DNA of 34,033 nt from Ectothiorhodospiraceae bacterium (GCA_003552625.1 PUNM01000156.1:1-34033), one strand, 5' to 3'; counted from the stretch's first letter, positions 15,822 through 24,801 are shown. Notes: generated by a model from the letters alone, not told the origin. Made by a program: numbers and translations.

Positions 15822-16346
15822 ATGACGCTGCAACCGGCCCGAACCGAACAGACGCCTGCCGCACCGCTGGAGGAGTTCCTCGCGGGCGTCGAGCGGCGTG
15901 TGGAGCGCTGCCGACAGCGGGCCGAGACCCTTCGCGAGACCCTCGACGAAGAGGCGACATGCCTTGCCCAGCGTCGGCTGAACGATCTCGACGAACTGCT
16001 GCGGCGCAAAGGGGAGCAGGTCGCAGCGCTTGAGGAAGCCGAGAAGCACCTTCGACGCTCCCTCCAGGAGGCCGGCTATCCGGCCGGCAGGAGTGGCGTC
16101 CGCGCTTTCCTGCGTCACGCGCCGGGACACGTTGACCGCGCCTGGCAGGACCTGGAGGAAGAACTCCAGGCGATCCAGGCCCGCAACGAGGCGAACGGCC
16201 GCCTCATCCACCGCAACCTCGAACACACCCGCCGTCTCCTCGATCTGGTCACCGGCGCACACGAGCGGCCTGCCGGGCTCACCTACGGGACCCAGGGTCG
16301 TTACGACGACGGCGGCGAGCGCAGCCGCCCGATCACCCAGGCTTAG
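15822..16346 (+). CDS. flgN: Flagellar export chaperone FlgN
   Basis: FlgN (174 residues; E. coli 138) is a cytoplasmic chaperone for the junction proteins FlgK and FlgL before export. The sequence is almost entirely helical and highly charged, with Leu/Arg/Glu heptads over about residues 15-145. It ends in a segment (LTYGTQGRYDDGG, about 153-165) that resembles the conserved TYG tail of FlgN proteins. The N-terminus has a 15-residue Pro-rich extension. Its position just after flgM is the normal order, and both clients are encoded in this window. An AAGG site lies about 10 bases before the ATG. Confidence 0.88.
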   Translation: MTLQPARTEQTPAAPLEEFLAGVERRVERCRQRAETLRETLDEEATCLAQRRLNDLDELLRRKGEQVAALEEAEKHLRRSLQEAGYPAGRSGVRAFLRHAPGHVDRAWQDLEEELQAIQARNEANGRLIHRNLEHTRRLLDLVTGAHERPAGLTYGTQGRYDDGGERSRPITQA

Positions 16347-16430
16347 CTACCCCGGCCTTTTCTCCCCGAGCGGACTTTAGCTGCTATCCTGTCCGGTATG
16401 CGGCACGCGATCCAATGAGCGGAGGTCGCC

Positions 16431-16823
16431 ATGAGCGAGCTGGACCCGACGGTAGCGGGCCAAGAGGCGGGACGGCTCCACGCCCCCCAGGCGCAGCACC
16501 TTGCACCCCCTCGCAACGAGGAGGACAGCCCCCAGTCGGTGGGCCGCGCTGAGCGGCTGGAAGAGAACCGCGCACCGGAGACCGTGAATGATCAGCGCGC
16601 TTTGGAAGGTAATGCTTCGGCGGATCGCCTGGACTTGACGGCAGCAGACCCGGCAGGGGCCACCGGACGGACTCCGGAGAACAGCGCAGAGGCCCGGGAA
16701 CTCGCGCAGGAGACGCGGGAACGAATCCTGGATCAGCCGGAACGGGCAGCCGAGGCGGTCCGCGACACCGCGCACGAACCCGCCTCCAGCCGCATGAGTC
16801 GGGCCATCGAGGCCCTTAGTTGA
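16431..16823 (+). CDS. Unknown 130-residue disordered protein downstream of flgN
   Basis: I do not recognise this protein. It is very rich in Glu, Ala, Arg, Pro and Asn and looks mostly disordered over residues 1-85. A predicted helical tail follows from about 86, including [20 protein letters not shown] and ending [11 protein letters not shown]. There is no signal peptide, membrane segment or cysteine. The start has an excellent GGAGGT site. It lies 84 bases after flgN, so it may be transcribed with flgMN. In some related clusters this place is held by a PilZ protein, but no PilZ motif is present here. Its last 8 bases overlap the end of the convergent rplS gene. A role in flagellar export or assembly is only a guess from context. 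Confidence 0.7.
   Translation: MSELDPTVAGQEAGRLHAPQAQHLAPPRNEEDSPQSVGRAERLEENRAPETVNDQRALEGNASADRLDLTAADPAGATGRTPENSAEARELAQETRERILDQPERAAEAVRDTAHEPASSRMSRAIEALS
16801..16815 (-). other. Short hairpin just after the rplS stop
   Basis: GGGCC-N5-GGCCC lies directly after the rplS stop codon on the minus strand and inside the end of the convergent gene. No T-run follows, so it is at most a weak stop or a 3'-end stabiliser. Confidence 0.3.
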
Positions 16824-17169
16824 TCTTCTCCTTGATCCGGGCCGCCTTCCCGCTGAGTTCGCGCAGGTGGTAGAGCTTGGCTTGGCGCACGTCACCGCGG
16901 CGCTTGACCTTGATGCTCTCGATCTGCGGGCTGTAGGTCTGGAAGACGCGCTCCACGCCCTCTCCGTGCGAGGTCTTGCGCAGGGTGAATGAGGAGTTCA
17001 GGCCCCGTTTGCGCTTGCCGATCACCACCCCCTCGAAGGGCTGCACGCGCTCGCGGCCACCCTCGCGGACCCAAACCTGAACCAGCACCGTGTCGCCCGG
17101 GGCAAACTCCGGCACCGTATGCTTGCACGCCTCGATCTGCTCGCGCTCCAGTTCGTCGATGACGTTCAT
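16816..17169 (-). CDS. rplS: 50S ribosomal protein L19
   Basis: L19 (117 residues; E. coli 115) sits at the interface of the two ribosomal subunits. The sequence opens [20 protein letters not shown], then [60 protein letters not shown] and a Lys/Arg-rich end with [20 protein letters not shown]. It is the last gene of the rpsP-rimM-trmD-rplS operon. Its ATG overlaps the trmD stop (ATGA), which implies translational coupling, and GAGGGG is upstream. A longer frame into trmD is possible but unlikely. Confidence 0.97.
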   Translation of the reverse strand: MNVIDELEREQIEACKHTVPEFAPGDTVLVQVWVREGGRERVQPFEGVVIGKRKRGLNSSFTLRKTSHGEGVERVFQTYSPQIESIKVKRRGDVRQAKLYHLRELSGKAARIKEKIN

Positions 17170-17987
17170 GACGATTCCCCTCGGTTTCCTGTTTCGTCGT
17201 AATCGGAGCCGGACCGCTCCACCGCACGGTACTCGGCTATGAATTCGTCCAGCAGCCGCTGCTGCTGCGCCTCGAGCTCCCGGTCTGCGAGCAGATCCGG
17301 CCGCCGTAACCACGTCCGGCCCAGGGCCTGCTTGAGCCGCCACTCGGCCACCGCGCCATGGTCGCCGGAGCGTAACACCTCCGGCACGGACTGTCCGGCA
17401 TACACCTCTGGGCGCGTGTAGTGGGGATGGTCAAGCAACCCGGTAGCGAAGGAGTCCTCCGCCGCCGAACCCTCGTGCCCCAGCGCGCCCGGCACCAGCC
17501 GGACTGTGGCATCAATCGCGACCATGGCAGCGAGTTCCCCGCCACTGAGCACGTAGTCGCCGATCGACAGTTCCTCATCCACCTCGGCATCGAGCAGGCG
17601 CTCATCGATCCCCTCGTAACGGCCGCAGAGGAAGATGATCCGCTGATGCCGGGCCAATCGCGCCACGCCGTCCTGATCCAGGCGCCGCCCCTGCGGGCTG
17701 AGATGAATCACTCGCGCCGGCCGCTCATCGGCGGCTCGCGCCGCACGGATCGCAGCCTGAAGCGGCGCGACCTTCATGACCATCCCCGGGCCGCCGCCGT
17801 AGGGCCGGTCGTCAACCGTCGCGTGGCGGTCTTCCGCGTAGTCCCGCGGATTCCAGGTGGCGACCTCGATCAGTCCGCGTTCCGCAGCACGCGCGACCAC
17901 GCCGAATTGCGCCACCTGGGCCACCATCCCGGGGAAGACGGTGACCACGTCGAACCGTTTAGAAGTCGGGGTCCCAGTCAACCTCAA
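17166..17987 (-). CDS. trmD: tRNA (guanine-N1)-methyltransferase TrmD
   Basis: TrmD methylates G37 next to the anticodon of several tRNAs, using S-adenosylmethionine, and prevents frameshifting. The 273-residue frame shows [55 protein letters not shown] and [11 protein letters not shown], the knotted SAM-binding motifs. The frame opens with [11 protein letters not shown] where E. coli has IGIISLFPEMF. No ATG is available at the right place. The start must be TTG at 17987 or 17981 (or a GTG slightly later), 23-29 bases inside the end of rimM. AAGGGG lies upstream. The C-terminus is slightly longer than in E. coli. Confidence 0.95.
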   Translation of the reverse strand: MRLTGTPTSKRFDVVTVFPGMVAQVAQFGVVARAAERGLIEVATWNPRDYAEDRHATVDDRPYGGGPGMVMKVAPLQAAIRAARAADERPARVIHLSPQGRRLDQDGVARLARHQRIIFLCGRYEGIDERLLDAEVDEELSIGDYVLSGGELAAMVAIDATVRLVPGALGHEGSAAEDSFATGLLDHPHYTRPEVYAGQSVPEVLRSGDHGAVAEWRLKQALGRTWLRRPDLLADRELEAQQQRLLDEFIAEYRAVERSGSDYDETGNRGESS

Positions 17988-18489
17988 TGACCCCTTGCTG
18001 CAGGTCTACCCGCTCGACGATTTCGTCGAGCACGAAGGGAACCAGCCGCTCGCGATCCCCTTCGATGACCAGAACATCGTTGGCCCCGGTGGCGAAGAGG
18101 TGGCTCACCTGCCCCAGATCAGCGCCATCACGCGTGTAGACGCGTAGCCCGATCAGATCGACCCAGTAGTATTCACCGGGCCCGGGCTCCGGGAACTGCG
18201 TGCGGTCAACCGCAATCTCGGCACCGAGCCAGCGCCGCGCCTGATCCCGGTCCTCGACCCCGGCAATCCTGGCGATCAGCCCCTTGCCCTGCTCTTGCCC
18301 CTGTTCGAGCCGAACAGAGTGCCAGGCTCCATCGGCGCCTGGCAGGAGCCAGTGCGTATAGCCGATCAGATTGGCCCGGGGCTCCGTATAGGAGTAGACC
18401 CGAAGCCAGCCCCGAACGCCGAAGAGGCCAACCACTCGGCCGACGGTGACGGGCTTTGCCTCACCCTCCGCCCTGGCCTCGTCGGTCAT
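17959..18489 (-). CDS. rimM: 16S rRNA processing factor RimM
   Basis: RimM (176 residues) helps mature the 30S head and binds ribosomal protein S19. The N-terminal RimM domain has [25 protein letters not shown] and the segment around [19 protein letters not shown]. The PRC-barrel part (about 97-176) has [30 protein letters not shown] and [20 protein letters not shown]. The ATG at 18489 is chosen because it lies 16 bases after the rpsP stop; a longer frame would overlap rpsP. The 3' end overlaps the start of trmD. Confidence 0.95.
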   Translation of the reverse strand: MTDEARAEGEAKPVTVGRVVGLFGVRGWLRVYSYTEPRANLIGYTHWLLPGADGAWHSVRLEQGQEQGKGLIARIAGVEDRDQARRWLGAEIAVDRTQFPEPGPGEYYWVDLIGLRVYTRDGADLGQVSHLFATGANDVLVIEGDRERLVPFVLDEIVERVDLQQGVIEVDWDPDF

Positions 18490-18505
18490 CGAGCCAGCCT
18501 GCTCG

Positions 18506-18772
18506 TTACTGCGCTGCTTCCTGCTGCTGCGCACGCTCGGCCTGGCGGATCAGATGCGCGACCCGCTCGGTCGGCTGCGCGCCCTTGGCAATCCACTCCC
18601 GCGAGCGCTCGACATCGAGCTTCAGCGGCACTTCCTGACCGGCCGCGACCGGGTTGAAGTAGCCAAGACGCTCAATAAACGCGCCATCGCGGGGCTTTTT
18701 CGCCTCCGTGACCACAATGTGGTAGAAGGGCCGCTTCTTCGCGCCCGCACGTGCCAGTCGAATGGTAACCAT
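18506..18772 (-). CDS. rpsP: 30S ribosomal protein S16
   Basis: S16 (88 residues; E. coli 82) binds 16S rRNA early in 30S assembly. The sequence has the standard start [20 protein letters not shown], then [39 protein letters not shown] and a short Gln/Ala-rich tail. It is the first gene of the rpsP-rimM-trmD-rplS operon, a widely conserved order. An AAGGG site precedes the ATG at 18772. Confidence 0.97.
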   Translation of the reverse strand: MVTIRLARAGAKKRPFYHIVVTEAKKPRDGAFIERLGYFNPVAAGQEVPLKLDVERSREWIAKGAQPTERVAHLIRQAERAQQQEAAQ

Positions 18773-18849
18773 ATGCGCCCTTGCGACTTGTCTTCCGTTG
18801 TCGTCCGGCCCCGGCTGGGGCACACGATACGTACTTGAGTAAACCGGGC

Positions 18850-18878
18850 ATTGTACTCGCTTTGACGCTGAAGGGAAG
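18850..18878 (-). promoter_or_regulatory. Sigma70 promoter of the rpsP operon
   Basis: A strong -10 hexamer TACAAT (18850-18855) stands about 80 bases before rpsP. The -35 at 17 bases (CTTCCC) is poor. The leader also contains a 5-bp hairpin, GCCCC-N4-GGGGC (18808-18821). Confidence 0.5.
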
Positions 18879-18908
18879 GGGCACAAGGTGGTTATTGCTT
18901 TGCCCCGG

Positions 18909-19292
18909 TCACTCGAAGCGTCGCAGCAGGCGCTCGCGGTAGCGGCTCTCCTGCTCGGCCGGCGATGGCCCCCGACCACTGCCATCGAGACGCGCCCGAA
19001 GGACGGCGAGCCGGCGTTCGGCCTGCGTTCGCTCGGCCACGGCCTGTTGCGAGGCGTCCGCATAGAGCGCGTCGATCAAGTCCTCAAGATTGCGGATCTC
19101 CTGCTGCGCCGCCAACTCCGGCGGGATGCAGTTGGCGTTCTTGAGCAATCGATAAGCCGTACGCAAGTGCTCCGGAACCATGGAGTCGTCCTCCAGCTCC
19201 AACGGCTTGCCCGCCCCCGGCAGATCGTCGAGCTCGCCGCGTTCAACCGACTCCTGGATTCGCTGCTCGGCGATTCGTTCGATCAGGTCCAC
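18909..19292 (-). CDS. DUF1992 protein (DnaJ-C28-like conserved domain)
   Basis: The 127-residue protein begins [20 protein letters not shown] then [20 protein letters not shown], the signature of the DUF1992 family (E. coli YhdN belongs here; the domain is also found in eukaryotic DNAJC28). The middle has [20 protein letters not shown], and the C-terminus is a long charged helix. The biochemical role is not established. Translation starts at GTG with GGGAGGT upstream. The first 10 bases overlap the end of the helicase gene, so the two are likely co-translated. Confidence 0.88.
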   Translation of the reverse strand: MDLIERIAEQRIQESVERGELDDLPGAGKPLELEDDSMVPEHLRTAYRLLKNANCIPPELAAQQEIRNLEDLIDALYADASQQAVAERTQAERRLAVLRARLDGSGRGPSPAEQESRYRERLLRRFE

Positions 19293-21250
19293 GCCTCAAC
19301 CTCCCAGAACCGGGTGACCGCCTCCAGACTCTGTACCCGAGGCATCGCCGGCAGGCTGTCGAGAAAGAGGCGTCCGTAGGGCTTACCAAGCAACCGCGGG
19401 TCGGCGATCATCAGGACCCCCCGGTCGCCATCGTCCCGGATCAAACGGCCGGCGCCTTGCTTCAGGGCGATGACCGCCTCGGGCAGAGAGATATCCCGAA
19501 ATGCGACGCCGCCGCGCTCCTCCACGGCCTGATGGCGCGCCGCGGTGACCGGATCATTGGGGGCACCGAACGGCAGCCGATCGATGACCACCGCGGACAG
19601 GGCCGCCCCGCGGATATCGACCCCTTGCCAGAAACTCGAGGTGCCGAGCAATACCGCATTGCCCTCCTGGGCGAAGCGCTCGAGTAGCTGCGCCTGAGGC
19701 GCATCCCCTTGAACGAGCAGGGGACGGTCGAGTTCGTCCTCGAGCTGCTCCCGGGCCAGGCGCAGCGCCCGGTGGCTGGTGAAGAGCAGGAACACCCCAC
19801 CCGGGGTCGCCTCGATCAGTGGTTTCGCCTCGGCGATGACCGCCTGATCGTAACCCCGCATATTCGGCTGGGGCATGCCGCGCGGGCAGTAGAGCAGTGA
19901 CCGGTTGGGGTAATCGAAGGGACTGGCCAGCTGCAGGGTCCGCACCCCTTCCGCCGGCAGACCAAGCCGGCCGCGGAACGCCGCGAAGGATTCCCCGACC
20001 GCAAGCGTGGCGGAGACGAAAACCCACGCCGTTGCCTCCCGCTCAAGGCGCTGGCGGAATGCACTCCCGACGTCCAGGGGCGTCAGGTGCAGACTCAGCC
20101 CCTTGCCTCGGGTCTCGTACCACTGTACTTCGCCGCTGTCCCCCGGATCGAGAAAACGCTCCAGGTCGGCACCCAACTCCGCGCTACGCCGGTGGCACGC
20201 CTCCAGCTCGGCACCGCGGCCGGCGAGCGCCTCGAGCATCTGCTCAAGGCGCTCCAAGGCCCGACGCAGCTCCGCCGCCTGGTCGGCTACGGAAGCGGCG
20301 CCCGCACCGACGAGCTCTTGCCAGGCGCCGCGCCGATCACCGGGACCGAAAGCGTCACGCAAGTGTCCGACTGCGTCCTCAACGGCATCGATCCGGGCTG
20401 GCAGCTCCGGCGTATCCCCGCACTCCCGGCGATCCGCCGCACGGGTATCACGCAGCAGATCGCGCACGGCCCGGGCGCTGACGCTCTGGCCGAAGAAGCG
20501 CGCGGCGGTATCCGGAAGCAGGTGCGCTTCGTCGAGGATCAGGGCATCGGCCTCCGGCAGCACCGCCCCGTACCCCGACCCCTTGACCGCCCAGTCCGCC
20601 AGCAGCAGGTGGTGATTCACCACCAGCACGTCGGCTTCGTGGGCCTGCCGCCGCGCCTCGTAAAAGAAGCATTGATCGTAGGCGGGACAGCGATGCCCGA
20701 GGCACTGCTCCGGCGTTGCCGTAATCCGCTCGGCCACGGCCTCGGTGCCAGCCGGCGCCTCCGCCAGATCCCCGCTATCCGTGGACTCCGCCCACTCCGC
20801 TGCCCGGCGGATCCGGGCCGCATCGGAGGGGTCCGAGAACCGCCCCTCTTCAACGGCCTGCTCCAGGCGAAAGCGGCACAGATAGTTAGCCCGGCCTTTG
20901 AGCAACGCCACGCGCATCGGGCTCGCTGTCTCGGCTTGCAGGGCACCGCGCAGCCGTGGCAGATCCCGGTGGAAGAGCTGGTCCTGCAGCGTTCGCGTAC
21001 CCGTCGAGACGATGACGCGGCGACCATCGAGCAGCGCCGGCACCAGATAGGCGCACGTCTTGCCGATCCCCGTCCCGGCCTCGGCGACCAGGATCCCGCC
21101 CCTCGCAAGGGTGGAGGCTACCGCCCCGCCCAGTTCCTGCTGCCCAGCGCGCGGAGCGAAGTCCGGCACGGTGCGGCTCACCGCACCGCCGTGATCAAGC
21201 TCTGCCTCGACCCGGGAGGCAAAGCGCTCCGATTCAGGGCATTCTGCCAC
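19283..21250 (-). CDS. yoaA: YoaA/DinG-type ATP-dependent Fe-S DNA helicase
   Basis: The product (655 residues; E. coli YoaA 636) belongs to the XPD/DinG group of 5'-3' DNA helicases. Walker A is AEAGTGIGKT (about residues 56-65). Four cysteines, C125, C183, C188 and C194 (NYLCRF, QCLGHRC, DQCFF), should hold a 4Fe-4S cluster. The DEAH box is at 240-243 (ILDEAH). Late motifs include FVSATL, SSFWQGVDIRG and IALKQGAGRLIRDDGDRGVL (motif VI). Many stretches match YoaA more closely than DinG. The GTG at 21250 with GGGAGGG upstream is chosen; an ATG at 21376 would run deep into the TPR gene. YoaA is linked to repair of stalled replication in E. coli. Confidence 0.9.
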   Translation of the reverse strand: MAECPESERFASRVEAELDHGGAVSRTVPDFAPRAGQQELGGAVASTLARGGILVAEAGTGIGKTCAYLVPALLDGRRVIVSTGTRTLQDQLFHRDLPRLRGALQAETASPMRVALLKGRANYLCRFRLEQAVEEGRFSDPSDAARIRRAAEWAESTDSGDLAEAPAGTEAVAERITATPEQCLGHRCPAYDQCFFYEARRQAHEADVLVVNHHLLLADWAVKGSGYGAVLPEADALILDEAHLLPDTAARFFGQSVSARAVRDLLRDTRAADRRECGDTPELPARIDAVEDAVGHLRDAFGPGDRRGAWQELVGAGAASVADQAAELRRALERLEQMLEALAGRGAELEACHRRSAELGADLERFLDPGDSGEVQWYETRGKGLSLHLTPLDVGSAFRQRLEREATAWVFVSATLAVGESFAAFRGRLGLPAEGVRTLQLASPFDYPNRSLLYCPRGMPQPNMRGYDQAVIAEAKPLIEATPGGVFLLFTSHRALRLAREQLEDELDRPLLVQGDAPQAQLLERFAQEGNAVLLGTSSFWQGVDIRGAALSAVVIDRLPFGAPNDPVTAARHQAVEERGGVAFRDISLPEAVIALKQGAGRLIRDDGDRGVLMIADPRLLGKPYGRLFLDSLPAMPRVQSLEAVTRFWEVEAWT

Positions 21251-21806
21251 CGCCGGCGCCCTCCCCCGTCTCGCCGAAGCGGCGCGCCGTCTCGGCAGCT
21301 TCCCGAGCTCCCCGCCGGTCGCCGCGTTCCATGCGCGCTGCAGCCACCAGCCACCACGCCTCACGGACGACTTCAAGATCGTTCTCGCCGAGATTCACCG
21401 CGCGCAAAGCCAGTTCCTCGGCACGCTGGTTACGGCCCTGCTGCAGCCGAACCGCCGCCAGGTTCTGCCAGAGAACCGCCTCTTCCGGCTCCATCTGCAG
21501 GGCCTGCTCGAGGTAGTCCACGGCCGTGCTGTAGTCTCGCCCGTCGTAGGCCTCTCGGGCCTGGTGCGCGAGCCCGGCAGCACTCTCCCCCCGGCGCGCG
21601 CCCGGCTCTTCGGTCGGCGCGCGCTCCTCATCCGAACCATCCCACCAGCGATTGTCCGGCGAAGCACCCTGCTCATCGGCCGCGGCCTCCTCCTCGGACG
21701 GGGACTGCGGCCCCGTTGCCCGACCATCATCGGGGGGAACGTAGCAACTGGCCAATCCCAGGCCGGCAAGCCCAACCAGCATCCACTGCGTCTGTCTTAA
21801 CCACAT
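21234..21806 (-). CDS. TPR-containing lipoprotein
   Basis: The 190-residue product starts with a lipoprotein signal: MWLRQTQWMLVGLAGLGLAS followed by Cys21. Residues 22-75 are acidic and disordered. From about 77 to 175 there are roughly three TPR helix pairs (AYDGRDYSTAVDYLEQALQM, AVLWQNLAAVRLQQGRNQRA, and ARMERGDRRGAREAAETA). The arrangement is like periplasmic TPR lipoproteins that act as scaffolds, but no specific family is assigned. An upstream TTG at 21827 is open, yet the ATG gives a clean lipoprotein signal. The 3' end overlaps the GTG start of the helicase gene by 17 bases, so the two are likely coupled despite their unrelated jobs. Confidence 0.8.
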   Translation of the reverse strand: MWLRQTQWMLVGLAGLGLASCYVPPDDGRATGPQSPSEEEAAADEQGASPDNRWWDGSDEERAPTEEPGARRGESAAGLAHQAREAYDGRDYSTAVDYLEQALQMEPEEAVLWQNLAAVRLQQGRNQRAEELALRAVNLGENDLEVVREAWWLVAAARMERGDRRGAREAAETARRFGETGEGAGGGRMP

Positions 21807-21830
21807 GCTCCGCGCCGCTCTTGCCAATCA

Positions 21831-21843
21831 ACCCCACTGGGGT
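21831..21843. other. Palindrome ACCCCA-C-TGGGGT
   Basis: A 6-bp perfect inverted repeat with a single central base lies 25 bases upstream of the TPR lipoprotein start, in the divergent region shared with the first chemoreceptor gene. It could be an operator. No evidence identifies the protein. Confidence 0.3.
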
Positions 21844-21889
21844 GCCCGTTTTAGGATACCAAAGCACGAGGGTAGACCGGCCGTGTTTC

Positions 21890-21919
21890 TTTACGCATCA
21901 TCCGCCTGCACGATATAAG
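21890..21919 (+). promoter_or_regulatory. Candidate sigma70 promoter of the chemoreceptor pair
   Basis: TTTACG (21890-21895) and TATAAG (21914-21919) are 18 bases apart. The predicted start is about 65 bases before the receptor ATG. No sigma28 promoter with correct spacing was found, which is unusual for a chemoreceptor. Confidence 0.4.
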
Positions 21920-21990
21920 GAAGCGCTGCACACCGCAGTGCCCCGGCCGATCGACGCCGGCACGCCCCATCCAACATCAGGACCGATGCC

Positions 21991-23304
21991 ATGGCGACGC
22001 GCCCAAGCGATATCCCGACCGCCTCCCCGTCAACCGCCACACGCTCACGCCGCGACGTGGCAGAGCTGGTGGCTGAGCGTAGTTCGGCGATCGGCGTCGA
22101 AGCGGTCGAGATCACGGAGATCCTCGACCAGCTGGCCGCTGCCTTTCAGCGCCAGAACAATTCCTTTGGGGAATTGCGCCAGACGGCTCGGCAGATGGCG
22201 CAGAGCAACGAAGTGGTCGACCGGGCCGTCAAGCGGGCCCACCAGGTGGCCACCGACGCCGGGCAGCACGTCGAGCACTCGCGGGCACAAATCGAGCGCG
22301 CGCTCCAGGAGATCCGCGAGTTGGCCGAGTCGGTCACCACCGTGGAGCGGCAGCTCGGCTCCCTGAACGAGGCGCTCCAGGGGGTTTCCCGGGTCTCCAG
22401 CGAGATCGCCACCATCGCCAAGCAGACCAATCTGCTCGCGCTCAACGCCACCATCGAGGCGAACCGGGCCGGAGAAGTGGGGCGCGGGTTCGCAGTGGTT
22501 GCCGAGCATGTCAAGGCATTGGCCAAGCAGACGGCAGACGCTACCGGCGACATCCATACGATCCTCGATGAACTGACCGAGATCATCGAAAGGCTCGTCC
22601 GCAAGGGTGGAGAGAGCACGCTGCAGGCCGAGGCCGTGCGCGAAGGCACGCAGGCCATCCAGCAGATCATGGAGACCGTCGGCAGCGCCATGAGCGATGT
22701 GGACACGGATTCGGGGCGCGTCAACGAATCGGTGTCCGCCATCGACCAGTATTGCCGGCGTACGGTGGAGGGGCTGGAAGAGCTCGCCGAGGCGGTCCGC
22801 AGTGCCACGCAGACCCTGCAGACTGCCGATCAGCGCGCTGCCCAGATCAACCGCCATACCCATCAGCTGATCCGCCGCACGGCGCTGGAGGGCGTTGATA
22901 GCCGCGAGAACCGGTTGATCCACCGCCTCAAAGAGGCTGCACGAGAACTCGGCGAACGCCTTCAGAGCACCGCCGCCGAGCCGGGCCAACTCGAGGCCGT
23001 GGCGGGTCCCGTCGCCGAGGGCGAGCGCGGGATCCTGCTGATCCTCCTTAGCGACCAGCAGGGATACTGCCCCGCTGCGGTTCCGCCGCAGGGTGACCGG
23101 GAGCTCCGTGACGCCTATCAGGGCGCGCAGCTCACCGACGCGGCCTCTTCGACGGCGCTTCGCAGCCGTGAGCCTTTCCTTCTGCAGGCCTACCGCCTTC
23201 CCCATGGTGGCGACCAGGCGCCGGTGGTTCGGGAGATCGCTGTGCCTGTCGAGACCGCCGGCCAGCCCTGGGGGCGGCTCCGCCTGATCTACACCCACCA
23301 GTGA
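21991..23304 (+). CDS. Soluble methyl-accepting chemotaxis protein (receptor 1)
   Basis: The 437-residue protein has no signal peptide or membrane segment, so it is a cytoplasmic chemoreceptor. A long coiled coil covers about residues 25-290. The kinase-control tip lies near 138-182 and includes [20 protein letters not shown] and [18 protein letters not shown]. It departs from consensus: Asn for Ala in IEAxRAGE, and EHVK where EVR is usual. The C-terminal part (about 335-437) is a short globular domain ending [34 protein letters not shown]. It corresponds to the larger domain of receptor 2 but lacks that domain's PTHN and WTDRT-type segments. The signal sensed is unknown. The gene precedes receptor 2 by 22 bases. 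Confidence 0.92.
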   Translation: MATRPSDIPTASPSTATRSRRDVAELVAERSSAIGVEAVEITEILDQLAAAFQRQNNSFGELRQTARQMAQSNEVVDRAVKRAHQVATDAGQHVEHSRAQIERALQEIRELAESVTTVERQLGSLNEALQGVSRVSSEIATIAKQTNLLALNATIEANRAGEVGRGFAVVAEHVKALAKQTADATGDIHTILDELTEIIERLVRKGGESTLQAEAVREGTQAIQQIMETVGSAMSDVDTDSGRVNESVSAIDQYCRRTVEGLEELAEAVRSATQTLQTADQRAAQINRHTHQLIRRTALEGVDSRENRLIHRLKEAARELGERLQSTAAEPGQLEAVAGPVAEGERGILLILLSDQQGYCPAAVPPQGDRELRDAYQGAQLTDAASSTALRSREPFLLQAYRLPHGGDQAPVVREIAVPVETAGQPWGRLRLIYTHQ

Positions 23305-23326
23305 CGCGTTGCAGGGAGCTCTACCC

Positions 23327-24778
23327 ATGGCCCTGATCGATTTCCTCAAGCGCCGTGCGGCAGCCGACGCCCAGGAAGACTCCCAGGAGACCGACCTGGA
23401 GCGCTCCCTGACCGATGCCATTCGCGGCGTTTCGCACGAGACCAGTGAACTGGCGCTGGAGGTTTCGGACGTCACCGGGAATGTGGATGACACAGCCCGG
23501 CAGATGCAGCGCGAAGCCGAATTGTTCGAAGAGCTGCGGGACTCCTGCCAGCGTCTGTCGGAGGCCAACAAAACCGTTGACGCCGCTGCGCGCAACGCCC
23601 AGCACGTCTCCGGTGCGGCCCGTGCCGACATGCAGCGCTCGGAGGACAAGATCCGCGATGCAGTGCAGCGGATACAGACACTGAGCACTTCCGTTCAGGA
23701 TATCGAGACCGACCTGGAGCACCTGAACGAAGCCATGCACCGGGTCACCAAGGTCGCCCGCGGGATCGGGGCCATCGCCAAGCAGACCAATCTGCTCGCC
23801 CTGAACGCCTCCATTGAGGCCGCGCGCGCCGGGGACGCCGGACAGGGCTTTGCCGTGGTGGCTGACCAGGTCAAGTCCCTGGCTGCCCAGACCAGCGAGG
23901 CAACCGGGGACATGGACCGCACCCTTCAGGACCTGACCGACCAGACCCAGCAGCTGATCACCGTCGGCCACACGAGCACCCGCCGGGCTCACCGGGTGGA
24001 GAAGGCGACCGAGCAAATGCAGACGCTGTTCGAGCAGCTGGAATCGTCGATGGGCGCGGTGGACCAGGAGTCTGCGCGCATCGCCGAGGCCGTCCGCGAT
24101 ATCGATCAGCACAGCGAGCGGACGGTGGAGCGCTTCAATCACAACGCGGCGGAGCTCGAGGAATCCCACGCCCTGCTCGAGCGCGGTCGCGATCGAATCG
24201 GGCGCTTCCTCTCCTTCACCGAGGACCTGATGAACCTGGCCAATACCTCGGATGTGGAGACCGAGGATACGCCACACATCCGCACCGCGATGCGCGTTGC
24301 CGAGCAGATTGCGCAGCGCTTCCAGGAAGCGATCCGCAGCGGCGCGATCAGCGAGGCGGATCTCTTCGATCGCGACTACCAGCCGGTGCCCGATACGGAT
24401 CCCCAGCAGTACACCACGCGATACATCGCCTTTGCGGACCAGGTGCTACCCGAGATCCAGGAGCCCCCCCTGGAGCACGAGCAGGTGGTGAGCTGCATCG
24501 CTATCGACGACCGCGGCTACATCCCGACGCACAATCGTCACGTCTCTCACCCGCAACGACCGAACGATCCGGAATGGAATGCGCGCCACGCCCGGCAGCG
24601 GCGGCTCTGGACCGACCGCACCGCGCAGACGGCCGCCCGGAACGAAAAACCGTTCCTGCTCCAGACCTACCGGCGGGACATGGGCGGCGGGCGCTTCGAC
24701 CTGATCCGCGACTGCTCCGCCCCCATCCGCGTCAATGGCAAGCACTGGGGCGCAGTACGGATTCTGTACTCCGTCTAA
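23327..24778 (+). CDS. Soluble methyl-accepting chemotaxis protein (receptor 2)
   Basis: The 483-residue protein has no membrane segment. The signalling coiled coil spans about residues 25-290, with the tip at about 148-192: [20 protein letters not shown], then [22 protein letters not shown]. The C-terminal domain (about 315-483) includes [40 protein letters not shown] and [20 protein letters not shown], ending [11 protein letters not shown]. Domains with this wording follow the signalling domain in many proteobacterial chemoreceptors and are thought to be Cache/PAS-like sensors; that fold assignment is inference. ATG 23327 has AGGGAG upstream. The first gene of the pair is a shorter relative. 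Confidence 0.93.
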   Translation: MALIDFLKRRAAADAQEDSQETDLERSLTDAIRGVSHETSELALEVSDVTGNVDDTARQMQREAELFEELRDSCQRLSEANKTVDAAARNAQHVSGAARADMQRSEDKIRDAVQRIQTLSTSVQDIETDLEHLNEAMHRVTKVARGIGAIAKQTNLLALNASIEAARAGDAGQGFAVVADQVKSLAAQTSEATGDMDRTLQDLTDQTQQLITVGHTSTRRAHRVEKATEQMQTLFEQLESSMGAVDQESARIAEAVRDIDQHSERTVERFNHNAAELEESHALLERGRDRIGRFLSFTEDLMNLANTSDVETEDTPHIRTAMRVAEQIAQRFQEAIRSGAISEADLFDRDYQPVPDTDPQQYTTRYIAFADQVLPEIQEPPLEHEQVVSCIAIDDRGYIPTHNRHVSHPQRPNDPEWNARHARQRRLWTDRTAQTAARNEKPFLLQTYRRDMGGGRFDLIRDCSAPIRVNGKHWGAVRILYSV

Positions 24779-24801
24779 GGGAAGGGGACCGGCGACCGCG
24801 G

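Noticed and set aside
20087-22366. Open frame of 759 codons on the plus strand
   Set aside because: It covers the antisense of the helicase and TPR genes and runs into receptor 1 in another frame. Its Pro/Arg-rich translation is typical of a shadow frame.
22045-23688. Open frame of 547 codons on the minus strand
   Set aside because: It is antisense to the two chemoreceptors, whose motifs are unambiguous.
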